The position numbers and the translations under genes are program-made. Below, piece by piece: positions 61,029 through 64,000 of a stretch of DNA of 64,000 bases. Within the stretch, counting starts at the first letter, position 1. Each line of letters opens with the position of its first letter. Below the pieces are notes generated by a model. The model was not told the DNA's origin. It saw only the letters and a program-made list of their open reading frames with translations, and did no database searches. Location: contig NZ_CP136520.1 of assembly GCF_032813545.1 (NCBI RefSeq), forward strand, positions 2,226,001 through 2,290,000, written 5' to 3'. This DNA is from Nodosilinea sp. E11 (GTDB lineage Bacteria > Cyanobacteriota > Cyanobacteriia > Phormidesmidales > Phormidesmidaceae).

Positions 61029-63329
61029 ATGGCTAACGAATCGTCTCGCTGCGTCGATACCGACCGAGTAGCTAACTCTACAGGAGGGCTACTGTTAGAT
61101 CTCTCTTATACTCTGGGCGATCGCAGTGAAAGTTGCCAGGAGGGTGAGACCCCTGATCCGATCGCTCAGCCGATCGCTCAGCCGGTCCTGCCCTGGCTAG
61201 AGCTGATTCAGCAGTACAGCCACTTGGTTATGGCGGTAGTTGATGTAGCTACCACCATCAGTGCCCCCACCCAGGCCCATCCGGTGCTGTTTGCAAACCG
61301 ATATTTCTGCCGCCTAACCGGCATTCGCCTCGAAGGCGGGCACCTCGACTTGAGTTTCTTTAACCGCCTCTCGACGACCGACCAAAAGGCGCTTCAGGAA
61401 CGCTTTCGGCGACATTTTCTCAGTGCGGTGTTGCAGCATACCTACGGGCAGGCCGATTTAGTATCTAAGCGTCTGCTTCACGAGCCCCTGGTAGTAGCCC
61501 TAGACGATTCTGAAACCGGCCAGGTGCGCCAGATTGAGCTGCGCCTGCGCACCACCGACGGCGGCTTGCGGGTGACGGCGATTTCTCCCGAACTCCAGGC
61601 CAGTCTGTCAACATGTTGGGCCGAGCCGCCCCGACGCGAACAGGTCGCCAACCAGCTCTTGAGCAAAGATCCGGTCTTTAAGCAGCTGCTCTCGGCCCTA
61701 AAGCCCGGAAACTATACCGCCAGCGGCCAGATTTTAATTGAGGGTATTGACGTTACCGAACGCGAGATCTCAAAGACGCTGATTGAGCTGCTGGTCGGCC
61801 ATGAGTCGGTGTTGGGAACCCGCCGCTTTGAGCAAGCCAACGAGCTGATGAAGCAGCTGTTTGATGCGACCGATAGCTTTTTGCTCAGCGCTGAAAACAA
61901 TCAGGCTCAATTGTTTACCGGCCTCGATCGGCCCGAGTGGCAGACGGCAATTTATGGCGTAGACGATCTCGCGGGGTCGGCATTTTTGCGGGCTACTGAG
62001 CGCCACGAGGTGGTGAACGTGCCCGACCTCAGCCTCGACTGCAATACTCAGTGCGAGGTCGATTTGCTCAACCAGGGGGTGCGATCGCTGCTGCTGATTC
62101 CTCTGGTGATGCGCGCTAGCCGCCTAGGGGAAAGCAGCGCCCAAATGGTGGGCCTAGTGGGCCTGGCCAGCAATAAACCCTACGCCTTTGACCAGGCCGA
62201 TTGTAGCTGTGCCACTACTCTGATTCCGGCGCTGACAGCGGCCATGCGCCACAGTGTGCAAGACCGCTTTACCAACATTCACCCCTCAGTGCGGTGGCGG
62301 TTTGAACAGGAGGCCGAGCGGTTGAGTCTGGGGTTGCCCCCGGCCCCGGTAGTGTTTGAGAGCGTCTATCCGCTGTACGGCATCTCAGATATTCGCGGCT
62401 CATCGGACGAGCGTAACCGGGCAATTCAACAGGATCTGCTAGCCCAGTTTCGGTTGGCCCTAACGGTGGTAGAGGCCGCCGGTCAGGCGGTAAACAATGC
62501 CCTGGTGGGTCAGCTGGCGCTCGATTTAGCCGACCATATTGCCGCCCTGGAAGAAGGCGTGACGGTGGATTCGGAGGTGACGCTGCTGCGCTATTTGCAG
62601 GGGGAAGTGGAGGTGCATTTTGGCTACTTTGCCCAGCACAGCGATGACGCCGCCGCTGCGATCGCCCAGTACCAAGCCACCATCGACAGTAATCACGGCT
62701 GTGTGTATACCGCCCGTGCCGTCTACGACGAAACCATTGGCCACATCAATGGGCTGCTGCGCGACACCTGGAACCAGTGGCAGCAGACCATGCAAGCGAT
62801 TACCGCTCACTATTGCGATCTGGAGGCCACCGACGGCATCGACCACATGATCTATGCGGGTCGATCGATCGACACCAATTTCACCGAGTTTCAGCTCAAG
62901 GCCCTGCGCTACGAGCAGCTGCGGGCAGTATGCGACTGTGCCCGCAAGGGGTTTGCCCTCAAGGCCGCTTACGATACCGATATGACCATCACCCACTTGG
63001 TACTGGTACAGGGCTTTACGGTCGATATCGTGCACGACGAAACCACTGAGCGACTGTTCGACGTGCGGGGTACCCGCGACACCCGCTACGAAATTGTCAA
63101 AAAGCGAATTGACAAAGCCTGTGATGCCGAGACAGGCGATCGCATTACCCAACCGGGCATGCTCACAGTGGTGTACTCCACCAGCGAAGAGTGGCAGGAG
63201 TACCAGCGCTACCTGCGCTACCTACACCGCGAAGGCATTGTGGCGGCCGACATTGAGCAGGGCACCGTGGAACCCCTACAAGGCGTCAGCGGGCTCAAGT
63301 TTGCCCGAGTCAGGGTCAACCCAGCCTAG
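61029..63329 (+). CDS. Large GAF-domain sensor-type protein, 766 aa
   Basis: The N-terminal third (about 50-250) resembles a PAS-type domain (HLVMAVVDVATTISAP, HPVLFANRYFCRLTGI, and IDVTERE at the end of the unit). Residues about 270-420 form a GAF-like domain with LMKQLFDATDSFLLSAENNQAQLFT, VNVPDLSLDCNTQCEV, GVRSLLLIPLVM. The remaining 350 residues are a cyanobacteria-typical helical region (EEGVTVDSEVTLLRYLQGEVEVHFGYF, DTNFTEFQLKALRYEQLRAVCDCARKGFALKAAYDTDMTITHLVLVQGFTVDIVHDETT) without kinase or cyclase motifs. An in-frame GTG at 60894 is an alternative start with AGGAG nearby. Role unknown; probably signalling. Confidence 0.78.
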   Translation: MANESSRCVDTDRVANSTGGLLLDLSYTLGDRSESCQEGETPDPIAQPIAQPVLPWLELIQQYSHLVMAVVDVATTISAPTQAHPVLFANRYFCRLTGIRLEGGHLDLSFFNRLSTTDQKALQERFRRHFLSAVLQHTYGQADLVSKRLLHEPLVVALDDSETGQVRQIELRLRTTDGGLRVTAISPELQASLSTCWAEPPRREQVANQLLSKDPVFKQLLSALKPGNYTASGQILIEGIDVTEREISKTLIELLVGHESVLGTRRFEQANELMKQLFDATDSFLLSAENNQAQLFTGLDRPEWQTAIYGVDDLAGSAFLRATERHEVVNVPDLSLDCNTQCEVDLLNQGVRSLLLIPLVMRASRLGESSAQMVGLVGLASNKPYAFDQADCSCATTLIPALTAAMRHSVQDRFTNIHPSVRWRFEQEAERLSLGLPPAPVVFESVYPLYGISDIRGSSDERNRAIQQDLLAQFRLALTVVEAAGQAVNNALVGQLALDLADHIAALEEGVTVDSEVTLLRYLQGEVEVHFGYFAQHSDDAAAAIAQYQATIDSNHGCVYTARAVYDETIGHINGLLRDTWNQWQQTMQAITAHYCDLEATDGIDHMIYAGRSIDTNFTEFQLKALRYEQLRAVCDCARKGFALKAAYDTDMTITHLVLVQGFTVDIVHDETTERLFDVRGTRDTRYEIVKKRIDKACDAETGDRITQPGMLTVVYSTSEEWQEYQRYLRYLHREGIVAADIEQGTVEPLQGVSGLKFARVRVNPA

Positions 63330-63490
63330 GGGGTGGGTACCCCACCCCAAAATGGTGCTGCCACAGATGCGCCCGGCTGGAGACGATGCTCCCGACCCTG
63401 CCCTGGTCCGGCCTCCACGGCAGTAGCCGCTAGAGCAGCCGTAGCGAGAATACTGAGGACAGCTAGGGCAAATTGCGATCGCTGGTTCAT
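63326..63490 (-). CDS. Small secreted peptide, 54 aa
   Basis: ATG at 63490 follows AGGAG with 7-8 nt spacing, a strong ribosome site. Translation gives MNQRSQFALAVLSILATAAL then AATAVEAGPGQGREHRLQPG and ends APFWGGVPTP. The first 27 residues form a convincing signal peptide (polar, hydrophobic, AVEA cleavage). The mature part is only about 27 residues, glycine/proline-rich. The stop overlaps the convergent GAF-gene stop by 4 bp. Function is unknown. Confidence 0.7.
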   Translation of the reverse strand: MNQRSQFALAVLSILATAALAATAVEAGPGQGREHRLQPGASVAAPFWGGVPTP

Positions 63491-63673
63491 AGTGATTCTC
63501 CTGATTTAGCTGAGTATGGGCTAGGTTGCTAGGCAGTAGGGCAGCAAAAATGGGCATTTGGGCAGATGCTGCCTAGCCTCAGGGTACTCAGGGTAGGCGA
63601 GCCAATGCCTCTGTAGATACACGAAGATACGAGATATAGCCATAGTTATATCTCGTGAGCCCAGGGCGGGTTA

Positions 63674-64000
63674 CTAAAGGCCATTGGCACTATTGGCACT
63701 AGCTGAGCCACAGCGTTGATCGTCGCAGAGAGGGTAGGCGGGGTCGTAACGCTCAGGGCGCTTGCCAAATAGCTCGTAGCGGCGATCGCGCACAAAGGCA
63801 TAGATCTGATCGCCTACCTGCTTGGCCCCTGGCAGCGACCGATAGGCTTGCACAAAGGGATTGCCTAAGGGCAGTAGACGACCAATTTCTTCGGCGGCAT
63901 CACTGCCCTGCCAGCGGCGATCGGGAGCAGCTTGATCGATCAAAATCATGCCGGCTTCGCAGTCATCAGGGGTAATGCCGTAGCCATGCAGGGTTTGACT
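63674..64000 (-). CDS. DUF393 (DCC1-like) thiol-disulphide oxidoreductase family protein, N-terminus outside window
   Basis: The frame is open to the window end, with TLHGYGITPDDCEAG preceding the first in-window ATG at 63949. The visible part (AGMILIDQAAPDRRWQGSDAAEEIGRLLPLGNPFVQAYRSLPGAKQVGDQIYAFVRDRRYELFGKRPERYDP) is the C-terminal two-thirds of a DUF393 domain. The DCC cysteine motif would be at the missing N-terminus. The final C-terminal segment (CDDQRCGSASANSANGL) is cysteine-containing and variable. Family function is weakly known. Confidence 0.75.
   Translation of the reverse strand, partial: SQTLHGYGITPDDCEAGMILIDQAAPDRRWQGSDAAEEIGRLLPLGNPFVQAYRSLPGAKQVGDQIYAFVRDRRYELFGKRPERYDPAYPLCDDQRCGSASANSANGL

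Overview
The window is chromosomal DNA from a cyanobacterium, most likely a filamentous Leptolyngbya/Nodosilinea-type organism (the genus is inference). The evidence is: dense GCGATCGC (HIP1) octamers, moderately high GC, light-independent protochlorophyllide reductase genes (chlL, chlN), the cyanobacterial nitrate transporter nrtABCD with a textbook NtcA promoter, a Delta-9 acyl-lipid desaturase, and several cyanobacteria-typical families (DUF760, DUF1400, DUF5331). No rRNA, tRNA, CRISPR array or prophage was seen. Both window edges cut a gene: a TPR protein on the left and a DUF393 protein on the right.

Layout. 0-3.8 kb: TPR protein, mtnA with a class II aldolase-like partner (methylthioribose salvage), and a MESH1-like alarmone hydrolase. 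4.1-10.9 kb: a purine module (xdhA, xdhB, an xdhC-like maturation factor, adenine deaminase) that would take adenine via hypoxanthine to urate. 10.9-12.2 kb: a HigBA-like toxin-antitoxin pair and a small protein made of GSILSIGSA nonamers. 12.4-22.6 kb: desaturase, a divergent TetR protein with an unusual C-terminus, and assorted enzymes (GNAT, PhzF, YdcF, MocR regulator, thioredoxin, glutathionyl-hydroquinone reductase). 22.6-28.9 kb: nrtABCD with promoter and terminator, but without nirA or narB. 29.2-30.2 kb: an AT-rich, probably imported exostosin-like gene. 30.3-40.9 kb: housekeeping genes (sdhA, creatininase family, tilS, scpB, an orphan ABC ATPase, TPR protein).

41-48.5 kb is the most plastic part. 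It holds a TumE-like toxin gene broken by an amber codon, chlL, two tandem DUF5331 genes and chlN. Next come a REP-associated transposase (RAYT) gene flanked by two REP-hairpin pairs and a second copy of the last 134 bp of chlN, followed by the probable native chlN terminator. A DUF4160/DUF2442 pair, a truncated DUF433 gene and an XRE regulator with paired operators complete the region. 48.6-64 kb is again mostly ordinary: purH, yidD, serine hydrolase, acetamidase/formamidase-like protein, a Zn/Mn ABC transporter without its ATPase, ffh, a large GAF protein and a small secreted peptide.

Intergenic DNA is rich in small palindromic repeats. At least four families are visible: a ~106-bp MITE with an AACGTT-rich core, a ~108-bp element with ATACCAAATCCGA-type ends, GTAGGGTGGGCA-type inverted repeats, and GGGTGGAT/GGGTAGAT simple repeats. 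The most notable observation is the chlN tail duplication around the RAYT: all five differences between the two copies are synonymous third-position changes, which suggests that two diverged chlN alleles were brought together by recombination.
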